From NCBI GenBank assembly GCA_023450615.1, contig JAEXGT010000052.1, forward strand, positions 16,895 to 80,894: DNA of 64,000 nt, given 5' to 3'. Position 1 is the stretch's first letter; each line of letters begins with the position of its first letter. The translations under genes were made by a program, and so were the position numbers. Source of the stretch: Pseudomonadota bacterium. GTDB lineage: Bacteria; Pseudomonadota; Alphaproteobacteria; Rhizobiales; Beijerinckiaceae. Of this stretch, positions 26,453-34,990 are shown one piece after another. Under the pieces are notes generated by a model. That model was given only the letters and a program-made list of their open reading frames with translations, ran no database searches and was not told where the DNA came from.

Positions 26453-26683
26453 ATGATGGTCGAACGTAAACCGCTCAGAGGAGATTTTTCGGGAGATATG
26501 TCGCCGGTCACGATCCATCACCTCAGCGAGATCAAGGATGCGGTGCAGGAACTGAAGCGTTCCATGCCAGATAGCGCGCTGGCCCATCTCGCCGAGCGGA
26601 AGATCAGAATGATGGAAAGCAAGGCCGGAGAGAACTTGGGTTCCGGCAAGGACCATCTGCGCATGGCGGCTCGCAACCGCTGA
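26453..26683 (+). CDS. Small cytoplasmic protein of unknown function
   Basis: 76 residues beginning MMVERKPLRGDFSGDMSPVT. The ATG at 26453 has GTGGAG eight bases upstream; the adjacent ATG at 26456 is an equal candidate. It is charged, probably helical (IHHLSEIKDAVQELKRSM), with no membrane segment or signal. No family was recognised. The next gene follows after 34 bases with AAGG ahead of its start, so the two may form a small operon. Confidence 0.55.
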   Translation: MMVERKPLRGDFSGDMSPVTIHHLSEIKDAVQELKRSMPDSALAHLAERKIRMMESKAGENLGSGKDHLRMAARNR

Positions 26684-26717
26684 GCCGCGCATCGCAAAAA
26701 AGAGTGAAGGTCGAAGA

Positions 26718-26999
26718 ATGATTTCAACGGAAGCGAAAGTGCCGACAGTTCATGCAAGCCGCTATCTGCAGCAACTGAGCAAGCATTGGGCGCACAAGTT
26801 CGATGTGGTCTATGACGAGACGAAAAGCACGATCCCGTTTGGCGCAGACCGCAGGGCCGAACTTGTGGCCGCGCCGGATCATCTTCTCATCACGCTCAGC
26901 GTGCCCGATCAGGAAAGCCGGGACCGCATGCGCAAAGTCCTGGAGGATCACCTGAACCGCTTCGCGTTCAGGGAAACGCTCGAATATGCCTGGAGCTAG
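26718..26999 (+). CDS. DUF2218 domain-containing protein
   Basis: 93 residues matching the DUF2218 pattern: VHASRYLQQLSKHWAHKF at the start, then IPFGADRRAELVAAPDHLLI and LEDHLNRFAFRETLEYAW at the end. Small cytoplasmic alpha/beta protein. Members are often found beside siderophore transport genes in proteobacteria, which fits the iron uptake locus on its left. Molecular function is unknown. Confidence 0.8.
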   Translation: MISTEAKVPTVHASRYLQQLSKHWAHKFDVVYDETKSTIPFGADRRAELVAAPDHLLITLSVPDQESRDRMRKVLEDHLNRFAFRETLEYAWS

Positions 27000-27005
27000 A
27001 ACGGC

Positions 27006-27806
27006 TCAATTCTGGCGTTGATGCCTGGCATGCGCCAGCACGTCTTCCGTCAATGACGGCCCTGCAAGCAGAGTGAGCAGGAGCGCGAAGGGCAGGCAGA
27101 ATAAGAAGCCGAAATGGCTGAAGCCCACAGCTCCTGTCACACCGCCGATGAAGAATGAGCCGAGCAGCAGGCTGAGAAGGCGCAGCTTCTTGCGGTCTGC
27201 CGTGACGATCTCTCCGGGTTGGTGGATGCTGTTCCAGTAGATGAGCTTGCCGAGTTCGATCCCGATATCCGTCACGATGCCGGTGACATGGGTGGTGCGC
27301 ATGCGAGCGCCTGAAATCTTCGTAACGGTGGCGTTCTGCAGGCCCATGATGAAGCAGAGGAGGGGCACTGCGCCGCCGATGAATCCTGCCGAGGGATAGG
27401 CGATCCAGCCGAGCGCGCCATAAGCGCAGAGAAGGGCTGCTTCCAGAAACAACGGGAGGGCGTAGCGGCTGCCGAGGCCATGCCGCCGGCCCCAGTTGAT
27501 GAGAATGGCCGAACAGACTGCTCCCAAGACAAACGGCACGAAGGCGATCAGGCCGAAAGTCACGATCTCAAGGCTTCCCAAGGCGAGATTGTCCGCCATG
27601 GATGAGATGATGCCGGACATATGCGATGTATATTGCCCGACAGCGAGAAAGCCGCCCGCATTGATGGCGCCCGCGACGAAGGTAAGCGCCATGCCGAGAT
27701 GCGCATCGGCGCCGCCCGTCCGCTCCGAGGCGGCCATCATCCTCACCGATCCCATCGTGCGGGTCGCGAAGGTGCGTCGTTTTGCGGATGGGCGCTTCAA
27801 ATCCAT
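27006..27806 (-). CDS. YoaK family inner-membrane protein (DUF1275)
   Basis: 266 residues with about six TM helices. The family motif GAINAGGFLAVGQYTSHMSGIISSMAD opens the domain, and GLQNATVTKISGARMRTTHVTGIVTDIG is the second hallmark. The N-terminal 30 residues are basic and cytoplasmic. Alternative starts within that stretch (ATG at about 27752) cannot be excluded. YoaK proteins are poorly characterised membrane proteins. Convergent with the DUF2218 gene, 6 bases apart. Confidence 0.85.
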   Translation of the reverse strand: MDLKRPSAKRRTFATRTMGSVRMMAASERTGGADAHLGMALTFVAGAINAGGFLAVGQYTSHMSGIISSMADNLALGSLEIVTFGLIAFVPFVLGAVCSAILINWGRRHGLGSRYALPLFLEAALLCAYGALGWIAYPSAGFIGGAVPLLCFIMGLQNATVTKISGARMRTTHVTGIVTDIGIELGKLIYWNSIHQPGEIVTADRKKLRLLSLLLGSFFIGGVTGAVGFSHFGFLFCLPFALLLTLLAGPSLTEDVLAHARHQRQN

Positions 27807-27848
27807 GGCGGGGAGATTACTGTGGAGGTTCTCTCGGGTCCAGGGCCA

Positions 27849-27880
27849 ATAAAGCCGCTCAAAAGGCTTGAGCGGCTTTA
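27849..27880 (-). terminator. Rho-independent terminator of the GH3 gene
   Basis: A perfect 12-bp stem: AAAGCCGCTCAA at 27851-27862 and TTGAGCGGCTTT at 27868-27879, 5-base loop. On the minus strand it ends in GGCTTTATT. It begins 7 bases after the beta-glucosidase stop. Confidence 0.78.
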
Positions 27881-27886
27881 CGGGGC

Positions 27887-30115
27887 TTATTCGATGACAC
27901 TCGTTGCGGCGGATGCGCGCCGCTCGTCGGGCGGTATGCGGATCGTATTCACGACTTCAGCCTCGCCCGCGTGCTCTGCCAACGAGCTTCCGCCGACGAA
28001 AACCTGGATCGCACCCGCCTCGACCACATAGCTGCCGTCATCGAGATGGAAGCCGAGGGCCTCCACGGGAACACGCAGCGTCACGCGCTTCGTCTCGCCG
28101 GGATTGAGGCTGATCTTCTCGAAGGCCTTCAACTCCCGCACAGGGCGGCTGCGGCTCGCCACCGGATCGCGGGTGTAGAGCTGCACCACTTCCTGGCCCG
28201 CTCTCGCGCCCTTGTTCGTCACGTTCACCGAGACATCAAGCATCTGTCCCGCATCGAGCTTTTGCTGCGCGATGGTAGGCTCCGAATATGCGAATTGCGT
28301 GTAGCTGAGCCCCCAGCCGAACGGATAGAGCGGCGTGATCGCCTCGTCGATATAGCTCAGCGTGAAACGGTTGTTCGGAATCGTCGGGCGGCTCGAAGGC
28401 AGGCGGTTGTAGTACATGGGCAACTGACCCGTGGCGCGAGGCCAGGTGACGGGGAGCTTCCCGCTCGGGTTGAAATCTCCGAACAGCACATCGGCCACGG
28501 CATTGCCGCCTTCTGTGCCGGGATACCATGTCATGAGGATCGACGGCACGCGCTCCGCAATCGAGCCCAGCACCTGCGGGCGTCCGCCCATGAGCACGAG
28601 CGCGATGGGTTTGCCGGTGGCGATGAGGGCCTCAAGCACTTCGGTCTGCTTGCCGCTGAGTTCGAGATGGGCGCGGGAAGCGGCCTCTCCCGAAAGCTCC
28701 TGCGGTTCGCCGAATACCGCGATCACGAGATCGGCCTGCTTGGCGGCCTCGATTGCGGCAGGCAGCTGCTCCGTCGAACGGCACATGAGATCGCAGGCGG
28801 GCGCATGGCTCACCGTCATTCCGGCGGATTGCGCGCGCTGACGGATGCCCTGAAGAAACGTGACGCTGTCTTCCTGGTGGCCGCGTGCGGCATGCGGGCC
28901 CATCTGGTCATGGGGCGCATCGGCGAGCGGGCCGATGACGGCGATCGAGCGCGTGCCGGACTTCACGGGAAGAACGTCATCCCTGTTCTGCAGCAGGACG
29001 AGCGTTTCGCGCGCGACTTCCCGTGCAATCCGGCGCGCTTCCGCAGTGGGGAGCGCTTCCGTGCGATTGGGATCGACGGCAGGCTGATCGAACAGGCCGA
29101 GGCGCATCTTGGTGCGCAGGATGCGCCGCACCGACTCGTCGATCACGCTTTCGGGCACACGTCCGGCGCGCACTTCATCCGGCAGATGCTGGATGTAGAG
29201 AAGGCCCATCATATCCATGTCGACGCCGGCCAGAATCGCCTTGCGCGCGGCCTCCGCTCCGTCGGCGGCAACGCCGTGATGGATGAGCTCCCCGACGCCG
29301 ACCCAATCCGAGGTCACGAAACCGTCGAAGCCCCATTGCTTGCGCAGCACATCCGTCAGCAGCCATGCATTGGCCGTGGAAGGCTCGCCGTTGAGCGCGT
29401 TGAACGCGGCCATGAAGCTCGCCGAACCGGCTTCCACCGCAGCGCGGAAGGGCGGCAGATAGGTGTCATACATTTCCGCGCGGGGAATATAGGTGGTGTC
29501 GTAGTCGCGACCGCCCTGCGGTGCGCCGTAGCCCGCGAAGTGCTTGGTGGTGGCGGCAAGGCCGCCCTTGCGAAAGCCGTTCACGCGGGCGGCGGTGAGG
29601 ACGGAGCCAAGATAGGTGTCCTCGCCGAAGCCCTCCACGATGCGGCCCCAGCGGCTGTCGCGCGAGAGGTCGGCCATGGGCGCGAAGGTCCAGTTGACGC
29701 CGACATGAGACGCTTCCTTCGCGGCCCATTCGGAAGCAAGGAACGAGAGGCGTGGATTGAAGGCTGCCGCCTCTCCTAAGGGAAGGGGAAACTGGGTGCG
29801 GAAACCGTGGATGACGTCCAGACCGAACAGCAGCGGAATCTTGAGGCGCGATTGCTGGACGAGAGCCTGGGCGCGGGCTACATCGGCGGCGTTGTTGAAG
29901 TTCAGGACCGCGCCGGCCTTCCCTTCGGAAATGTCCTCCCAACGCAGCGGCGGGCCGTGGGAGACGAGGTTCAGTTGTCCGACCTTCTCTTCCAGCGTCA
30001 TCTGCCCGAGCAACTCGTTCACGCGGCGCTCGACTGCCTCCTGCGCTATCCCCTGAAAGGGGAGGCTGGATAAGGCCAGGGCTGAAAAAAGGCCTAGGAC
30101 ATGGGAAAGCCGCAC
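27887..30115 (-). CDS. bglX: Periplasmic beta-glucosidase, glycoside hydrolase family 3 (BglX-like)
   Basis: 742 residues from a GTG at 30115 that has AAGGAGA upstream and gives a signal peptide (RLSHVLGLFSALALSSLPFQGIAQ). The longer frame from 30172 would bury that signal. Domains in order: GH3 N-terminal barrel with the nucleophile Asp in FVTSDWVG (about residue 270), GH3 C-terminal alpha/beta domain, and a fibronectin-III-like domain (GWGLSYTQFAYSE ... VQLYTRDPVASRSRPVRELKAFEK). It hydrolyses terminal beta-glucosides in the periplasm; the exact substrate is not readable from sequence. Confidence 0.93.
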   Translation of the reverse strand: MRLSHVLGLFSALALSSLPFQGIAQEAVERRVNELLGQMTLEEKVGQLNLVSHGPPLRWEDISEGKAGAVLNFNNAADVARAQALVQQSRLKIPLLFGLDVIHGFRTQFPLPLGEAAAFNPRLSFLASEWAAKEASHVGVNWTFAPMADLSRDSRWGRIVEGFGEDTYLGSVLTAARVNGFRKGGLAATTKHFAGYGAPQGGRDYDTTYIPRAEMYDTYLPPFRAAVEAGSASFMAAFNALNGEPSTANAWLLTDVLRKQWGFDGFVTSDWVGVGELIHHGVAADGAEAARKAILAGVDMDMMGLLYIQHLPDEVRAGRVPESVIDESVRRILRTKMRLGLFDQPAVDPNRTEALPTAEARRIAREVARETLVLLQNRDDVLPVKSGTRSIAVIGPLADAPHDQMGPHAARGHQEDSVTFLQGIRQRAQSAGMTVSHAPACDLMCRSTEQLPAAIEAAKQADLVIAVFGEPQELSGEAASRAHLELSGKQTEVLEALIATGKPIALVLMGGRPQVLGSIAERVPSILMTWYPGTEGGNAVADVLFGDFNPSGKLPVTWPRATGQLPMYYNRLPSSRPTIPNNRFTLSYIDEAITPLYPFGWGLSYTQFAYSEPTIAQQKLDAGQMLDVSVNVTNKGARAGQEVVQLYTRDPVASRSRPVRELKAFEKISLNPGETKRVTLRVPVEALGFHLDDGSYVVEAGAIQVFVGGSSLAEHAGEAEVVNTIRIPPDERRASAATSVIE

Positions 30116-30256
30116 ATTCGTCTCCTTAACCACGCACGAAAACGTTATTGCGATAGGAATCTCGCTTGCCATACCTTCGTGCTACACAAGATAAGGTTCC
30201 GAAGTGGCGTCTTGCGAGCGCCAGGTCAATGAGTTTGTGAGAAACGCGAGCAGCCC

Positions 30257-31753
30257 GTGCAGGCCATACTGAGGCTTCCCTTTCTGGCGTTATCCTGCGC
30301 CTTGATCCTGTCGGGCGTGGCGCTGGCTGCGGCGGCCTATACCCGCAACTCGGAAGCGCTCGTGATCGCTCTGGCGTTCTTCTTCGCGGTTGCGGCGGGC
30401 GCCCCCCTCCTCATCGCCCGGCAGCTCGGGAAGATCTTCGACGAGCAGGAACAGGCCATCGAGGATGCCTCCGCTTTTGAGGCCATTGCCGTGGAGCAGG
30501 TCTCCGCGTTGGAGGCCGAGCCTTTCCAGCTTCTTGAAGAGCCGGTTCTCGCCGAGGACGAGGAGGCCCTGCGCCGTGACCAGAAGGCGCAGGCCCTTGA
30601 GCATCTCCGGGACGGCATCACCCATGATCTCAACAACAAGCTCATGGTGATCAGCGCCAATATCGATGCGGTCGCCCGTCAGATGAAGGACCAGCCGGGT
30701 ATTCAGCGCAAGCTGCTCTCGGCCCTCGTCGCTTCCGATCAGGCCGCGAAGCTGATTGCGAAATCCACCGCCTTCGCGCGCCAGAGCGGGCCGCAGATTC
30801 AATATCTGAACCTCTCCGAGAGAATCGGCTCGGTGGCTGCCCTCATGGGGCGCTCCCTCCTGCGCGACACGGTGGAGCTGCGCCTGTCCCTGGATGAGGA
30901 ACTCTGGCCCGTGGAAGCTGATCCGGACGATATCGAAACCGCGATCGTCACGTTGAGCGCCTATGTCAGGGACGCGCTGGCTCAGGGTGGGGCGATTTCC
31001 CTCGAAGCGCAGAACACGACGGTAGAGAAGGGCTCGCTGCCCAACCTGCAGATCGAGGGCGACTTCGTGCAGCTGCGGATCTGCAGCACCGCCGGGGTCG
31101 AAGGAGCGCAGGAGGTCGATGCAGGCACGGAGCAGGCCTTCATGCTGGAGAACATGGACGTCACGTCCTGGCTTCGCCTGAACAGGAGCCTGCATTTTCT
31201 GCAGGGCATCGGCGGCGCTTCGACGGTTGCCCGCAACGGCGCGGAGATGGCGATCACCGTCTATCTTCCCCGTGCGCAGGCAGCGACGATGCTGCCTTTC
31301 GGCATGTCCGGCGATGACGAATTGCCGAGCGAGGACGAACGGCAGAATGTGGAAATCCTCATTGTAGACGACGAACTCGAGGTCGCTCTCGCCTTGCAAT
31401 CGACGCTGGAGGAATTCGGCTATGTCACCTCTATCGCGACCGATGCCGCGCAAGCAATCAGGAACCTGAACGCGCGCAGGCCCGGTCTGGTGCTCACGGA
31501 TGTGGCGATGCCGGGCACCATGAACGGCGTCATGCTCGCGCGCGAAGTGCGACAGATATTCCCCGGGCTTCCTGTGCTGCTCATCACCGGAAACCCGGTC
31601 ATGGTGGACGAGGCCAGTGAATTTCCTCTGCTGCAGAAGCCCATCCTCAGCCGCGATCTGCATGCGGCGATCCAGCGGCATCTGGCGCCGCCGGACGACG
31701 GCAACAAGGTCGTGCCGCTGTTCCCTCCACGCTCCACGAAACGCGTGAGCTGA
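30257..31753 (+). CDS. Hybrid histidine-kinase-like protein with degenerate ATPase domain and receiver domain
   Basis: 498 residues starting at a GTG. Two TM helices lie at about 7-28 and 33-53. A coiled region follows, then a kinase dimerisation helix with the H-box LRDGITHDLNNKLM (His123). The region that should be the HATPase domain aligns in layout only. The N-box Asn is replaced (DDIETAIVTLSAYVRDAL, about 224-241), no D-x-G-x-G motif remains, and the G2 loop is lost, though the closing VYLPRA strand is kept. The receiver domain at 365-480 is intact (DD 371-372, phospho-acceptor Asp415, Lys in LLQKPI). It may act as a phosphotransfer or pseudokinase regulator rather than an active kinase. 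Confidence 0.8.
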   Translation: MQAILRLPFLALSCALILSGVALAAAAYTRNSEALVIALAFFFAVAAGAPLLIARQLGKIFDEQEQAIEDASAFEAIAVEQVSALEAEPFQLLEEPVLAEDEEALRRDQKAQALEHLRDGITHDLNNKLMVISANIDAVARQMKDQPGIQRKLLSALVASDQAAKLIAKSTAFARQSGPQIQYLNLSERIGSVAALMGRSLLRDTVELRLSLDEELWPVEADPDDIETAIVTLSAYVRDALAQGGAISLEAQNTTVEKGSLPNLQIEGDFVQLRICSTAGVEGAQEVDAGTEQAFMLENMDVTSWLRLNRSLHFLQGIGGASTVARNGAEMAITVYLPRAQAATMLPFGMSGDDELPSEDERQNVEILIVDDELEVALALQSTLEEFGYVTSIATDAAQAIRNLNARRPGLVLTDVAMPGTMNGVMLAREVRQIFPGLPVLLITGNPVMVDEASEFPLLQKPILSRDLHAAIQRHLAPPDDGNKVVPLFPPRSTKRVS

Positions 31754-31757
31754 CCCG

Positions 31758-32459
31758 TCAGGATGCGAGAGCGGTAACGCCCAAGGGCGCCGTGACGTTT
31801 CCAGCGGCTTGCGCGAGGGCCGCGAACAGCCTCTGCTGCGGTTTCTTCCAGACCAGAAGCTCCGGATGCCATTGCACGCCGATGAGGAAAGGGGCCTTCT
31901 CGTTCTCGATGGCCTGAACGATTCCGATCTCGTCGCGTGCCGCGATCGTCAGTCCTTCCCCGAGCCTGTCCACGGATTGATGGTGCAGGGCGTTCACCAG
32001 GCAGGGATTGCAGCGCAGAATCTTGTCCAGGCGCGAATCGCGCTCGATCGCCACGCGCTTCTTCGGCAGCACGGTTCGCATCTTGGGAGCCTGCACATAG
32101 ACTTCATAGATATCCGTGTGGAGGGTTCCGCCCAGCGCCACATTGATCATCTGCGAGCCGCGGCAGATGCCGAGAACGGGCAGTTGCGCGGGCAGGGCGG
32201 CCTTCAGGAGCGTAAGCTCCATCTTGTCCCGATCGGGATCGATGCGCACGTCGGGCAGAACCTTGCCGCCGTAAATCTCCGCGCCGATATCGTCGCCCCC
32301 GCCGATGATGAGCCCCTGCAGAGGCTCGCCCGGCAAGGGCTCTCCCGGCACGAGGCGCACGGAGCGCGCGCCCACGCGGGTCAGGGCCAACCGGTGCATG
32401 AGATAGCTGCGCCAACCTCCCCGGCGGGATGTGGTGACGCCGATCAGGGGCTTGGTCAT
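31758..32459 (-). CDS. Class I glutamine-amidotransferase-like hydrolase (PuuD/gamma-glutamyl hydrolase family)
   Basis: 233 residues from the ATG at 32459. The catalytic triad is visible: Cys99 in LGICRGSQMINV, and His198 and Glu200 in GVQWHPE. HHQSVDRLGEGL is the PuuD-family signature. Relatives cleave gamma-glutamyl amides. The start overlaps the amidoligase stop as ATGA, so the two are translated together. This pairing of an amidoligase with a gamma-glutamyl-type hydrolase recurs in bacteria and suggests a make-and-cut cycle on a gamma-glutamyl amide. The substrate is unknown. Confidence 0.85.
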   Translation of the reverse strand: MTKPLIGVTTSRRGGWRSYLMHRLALTRVGARSVRLVPGEPLPGEPLQGLIIGGGDDIGAEIYGGKVLPDVRIDPDRDKMELTLLKAALPAQLPVLGICRGSQMINVALGGTLHTDIYEVYVQAPKMRTVLPKKRVAIERDSRLDKILRCNPCLVNALHHQSVDRLGEGLTIAARDEIGIVQAIENEKAPFLIGVQWHPELLVWKKPQQRLFAALAQAAGNVTAPLGVTALAS

Positions 32460-33433
32460 GACCGCACGACCTGTTCCACGACGTTGGCCCAGCTTTTGTC
32501 CTCGCCCTTGAAGGCGAGATAGGTGCTTCCTGCCGCTTCGAGCTTCTCGCGGTCGGCTGCCAGGCGCTCGACGGCGATCCAGCGGTTCCATTCCGGCGCA
32601 ATGCTCCAGCCGGGATCGCTCGCGCGCGCATCGGGCAGCCGGTAGTGGAAGGTCGGGCGCCCGTTGATCTTCTCGTTCGGGAGCACCGTCCGCACACGCT
32701 CCCTGTCGAAGTGATGCAGAAGCGGCAGCAGGTCGAGGTCTCGGTTCCGGGTGGGATTGGCCTCCAGATAATCGTCGATGAAACGCGGGATGTCGGGCCA
32801 GTAATCGGGAGAAACGATCCTGCGCACGTAATCGACCGGGAACGGGTCGGCGAAACCGAGAAGGTTGCGGGTCCGGTCCGGCGAGACCTCACGGCGCAGC
32901 CAGGGATTCAGAAGCACGAAGCTCTTCATGAAGGCTGTCAGCGTTTCTGCATCCTGGCGCGGAATCTCGGGGTTGAAATGGAGGCCGAAGGCATAGAAGG
33001 GCGCATCCTGCGTGCCCTTGGCTCCGAGCTTGCGCAGGATGTCGAGAATGCGGTCGAGTTCCTGCAGCCGGTCGACGGGAGTCGGAGCCGTCACCAGTTC
33101 GCAGGGAACGAGATAGCTCGCGGCAAAGCCGAAGAGGGCGGCGATCTTGGGCAGCATGCCCTTCCGGTTGCCCCCGCCTTTGCCCGGATGCAGGATGCGG
33201 CTGTCGAGTTCCACCGTCAGCTCACCGATGGCCGAGTCCTTCAGGGCGAAAGAATGCGGATCCACCTCGACGAGGCGCCCCCCGAGCGCCTGTTGCAAGG
33301 CCTGCACGGTCTTCTCGGCAGAAGGGCCGACGAATTCGATCTCCACCCCGACCGTGCGGATCTCGCCGCGCTCGTTGCGAAGCTCGGGCGGGGGCAGGAA
33401 ATCAATCGAGGTGGGAAGCGCAAGTTGCGCCAT
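32456..33433 (-). CDS. Amidoligase family protein (glutamine-synthetase-like fold)
   Basis: 325 residues from the ATG at 33433. The frame runs open to 34264, but that part overlaps the divergent MATE gene antisense and is spurious. Family hallmarks: EIRTVGVEIEFVG near residue 26, ELTVELDSRIL near 72, YLVPCELVTAP and FGLHFNPEIP near 155. These supply the Glu and His metal/ATP ligands of the GS-like barrel. The enzymes are predicted to join an amine to a carboxylate (peptide or amino acid) with ATP. Known members come from comparative genomics, and biochemistry is sparse. Confidence 0.85.
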   Translation of the reverse strand: MAQLALPTSIDFLPPPELRNERGEIRTVGVEIEFVGPSAEKTVQALQQALGGRLVEVDPHSFALKDSAIGELTVELDSRILHPGKGGGNRKGMLPKIAALFGFAASYLVPCELVTAPTPVDRLQELDRILDILRKLGAKGTQDAPFYAFGLHFNPEIPRQDAETLTAFMKSFVLLNPWLRREVSPDRTRNLLGFADPFPVDYVRRIVSPDYWPDIPRFIDDYLEANPTRNRDLDLLPLLHHFDRERVRTVLPNEKINGRPTFHYRLPDARASDPGWSIAPEWNRWIAVERLAADREKLEAAGSTYLAFKGEDKSWANVVEQVVRS

Positions 33434-33577
33434 CGCGGACTCCGGCAGAGCACGGCAAATGTGGGGCGGGGAGTGAACGGGCGCGATGTGGCTGGGTTCC
33501 TCGTTTTCGCTTTCTCCCCCTCTTTTCAGGGTAATGCTGTGGCTTTTGGAACTTTCTTTGGGTAAAAACCCGCCATC

Positions 33578-34990
33578 ATGACCGCGAAATTCGACAAATC
33601 CGCCTGGATTGCGGAGCTGCAGGCCACTTTGTCCCTGGGCTGGCCGCTGATCCTGACAAACGTGGCCCAGAACGCCCTGATGACCACGGACGTCATCCTC
33701 ATGGGCTGGCTCGGATCGAGCGCCCTGGCGGCGGGCGCGCTCGGCACGAATCTCTATTTCGCGTTCCTCATCTTCGGCATCGGCCTCGTGAGTGCGGTTT
33801 CGCCCATCGTCGCGGAAGAGCTTGGCCGCAAGCGCCATTCGGTCCGGGAGGTGCGCCGCACCGTGCGGCAGGGCTTCTGGGCCGCGCTGACGGTGGCGGT
33901 TCCGATCTGGATCGTCGCGTGGAACGGCGAGTTCCTGCTGCTGGCCATGGGGCAGGAACCTCTGCTGGCCCATGAGGCCGGGCAATATATCCGTGCTCTT
34001 CAATGGAGCCTGCTGCCGTTCCTCCTTTATCTGGTCCTGCGCTCTTTCCTGGCGGCGCTGGAGCGCCCTGGCTGGCCGCTTGTCATCGTCCTCATCGCAG
34101 TGCCGGTGAATCTGGTCGCTGCCTATTGCTTCATGTTCGGCAAACTCGGCATGCCCCATCTCGGGCTCATCGGCGCAGGCGTGGGCACGGTGATATCGAG
34201 CACGTTCATGTTCGTGGCGCTTGCTCTTGTCGTCGTTCTCGACCCCAAGCTGCGGCGCTATCACATCTTCGGACGGATCTGGCGTCCCGACTGGCCGCGT
34301 TACCGGACCCTGTGGCGCATCGGCGTGCCCATCGGCCTGACACTCGCCTTCGAGGTGACGATCTTCAACGCGGCAGCCCTACTGATGGGGCGTATCGGCG
34401 CCAACGAACTGGCGGCGCATGCCATCGCTCTGCAGATCGCCTCCTTCTGTTTCATGGTGCCTTTCGGCCTCAGCCAGGCGACGACGGTCCGCGTCGGCAG
34501 AGCCTATGGCGCGCAGGATGCGGCGGGCGTCACCCGCGCGGGCTGGACGTCCTTCGTGCTGGCGACGAGCTTCATGATCGTGACGGCTTCCCTGATGCTC
34601 TTCGCGCCGCGTCTGCTGCTGAGCGCATTCCTCGACCTGAACGATCCGAGCAACGCGCCGGTGATCGGGTTCGCCGTTTCCTTCCTGGTTCTGGCGGCGA
34701 TCTTCCAGCTTGCCGATGCCTCCCAGGCGGTGGGTGCCGGCATGCTGCGCGGGTTGCAGGATACGCGGGTGCCGATGCTCTATGCAGCGCTCGGCTATTG
34801 GGGCATCGGCCTGCCGCTCGGCGTGGTTCTGGCTTTCGGCACGGAGCTGCGCGGCATCGGCATCTGGATCGGACTGGCGACCGGCCTTGCGGTCGTCGCA
34901 TCCCTGATGCTCTGGCGCTGGACGCGCCGCGACAGGCTCGGCCTCGTCACAGCCGTGCCGCGTGACGTTCAGGAGGCATTTGCGAGCTGA
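33578..34990 (+). CDS. MATE family efflux transporter
   Basis: 470 residues with twelve TM helices in two homologous halves. The first half starts LSLGWPLILTNVAQNALMTTDVILMGWLGSSALAAGALGTN; the second starts LWRIGVPIGLTLAFEVTIFNAAALLMGRIGANELAAHAIALQIA. This is the NorM-like branch that exports cationic compounds in exchange for sodium or protons. The gene is divergent from the amidoligase across 144 bases, so a shared promoter region is likely. It might export the product of that pair, but this is conjecture. Its 3' end overlaps ispH by 22 bases on the opposite strand. Confidence 0.93.
   Translation: MTAKFDKSAWIAELQATLSLGWPLILTNVAQNALMTTDVILMGWLGSSALAAGALGTNLYFAFLIFGIGLVSAVSPIVAEELGRKRHSVREVRRTVRQGFWAALTVAVPIWIVAWNGEFLLLAMGQEPLLAHEAGQYIRALQWSLLPFLLYLVLRSFLAALERPGWPLVIVLIAVPVNLVAAYCFMFGKLGMPHLGLIGAGVGTVISSTFMFVALALVVVLDPKLRRYHIFGRIWRPDWPRYRTLWRIGVPIGLTLAFEVTIFNAAALLMGRIGANELAAHAIALQIASFCFMVPFGLSQATTVRVGRAYGAQDAAGVTRAGWTSFVLATSFMIVTASLMLFAPRLLLSAFLDLNDPSNAPVIGFAVSFLVLAAIFQLADASQAVGAGMLRGLQDTRVPMLYAALGYWGIGLPLGVVLAFGTELRGIGIWIGLATGLAVVASLMLWRWTRRDRLGLVTAVPRDVQEAFAS

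Noticed and set aside
31754..31757. Terminator between the convergent hybrid-kinase and amidotransferase-like genes
   Set aside because: The genes are four bases apart; no hairpin fits.
33434..34264. Long minus-strand extension of the amidoligase frame
   Set aside because: It lies antisense to the MATE gene, whose protein is clearly real. The translated extension is charged and low in structure, a usual shadow of a GC-rich membrane-protein gene.
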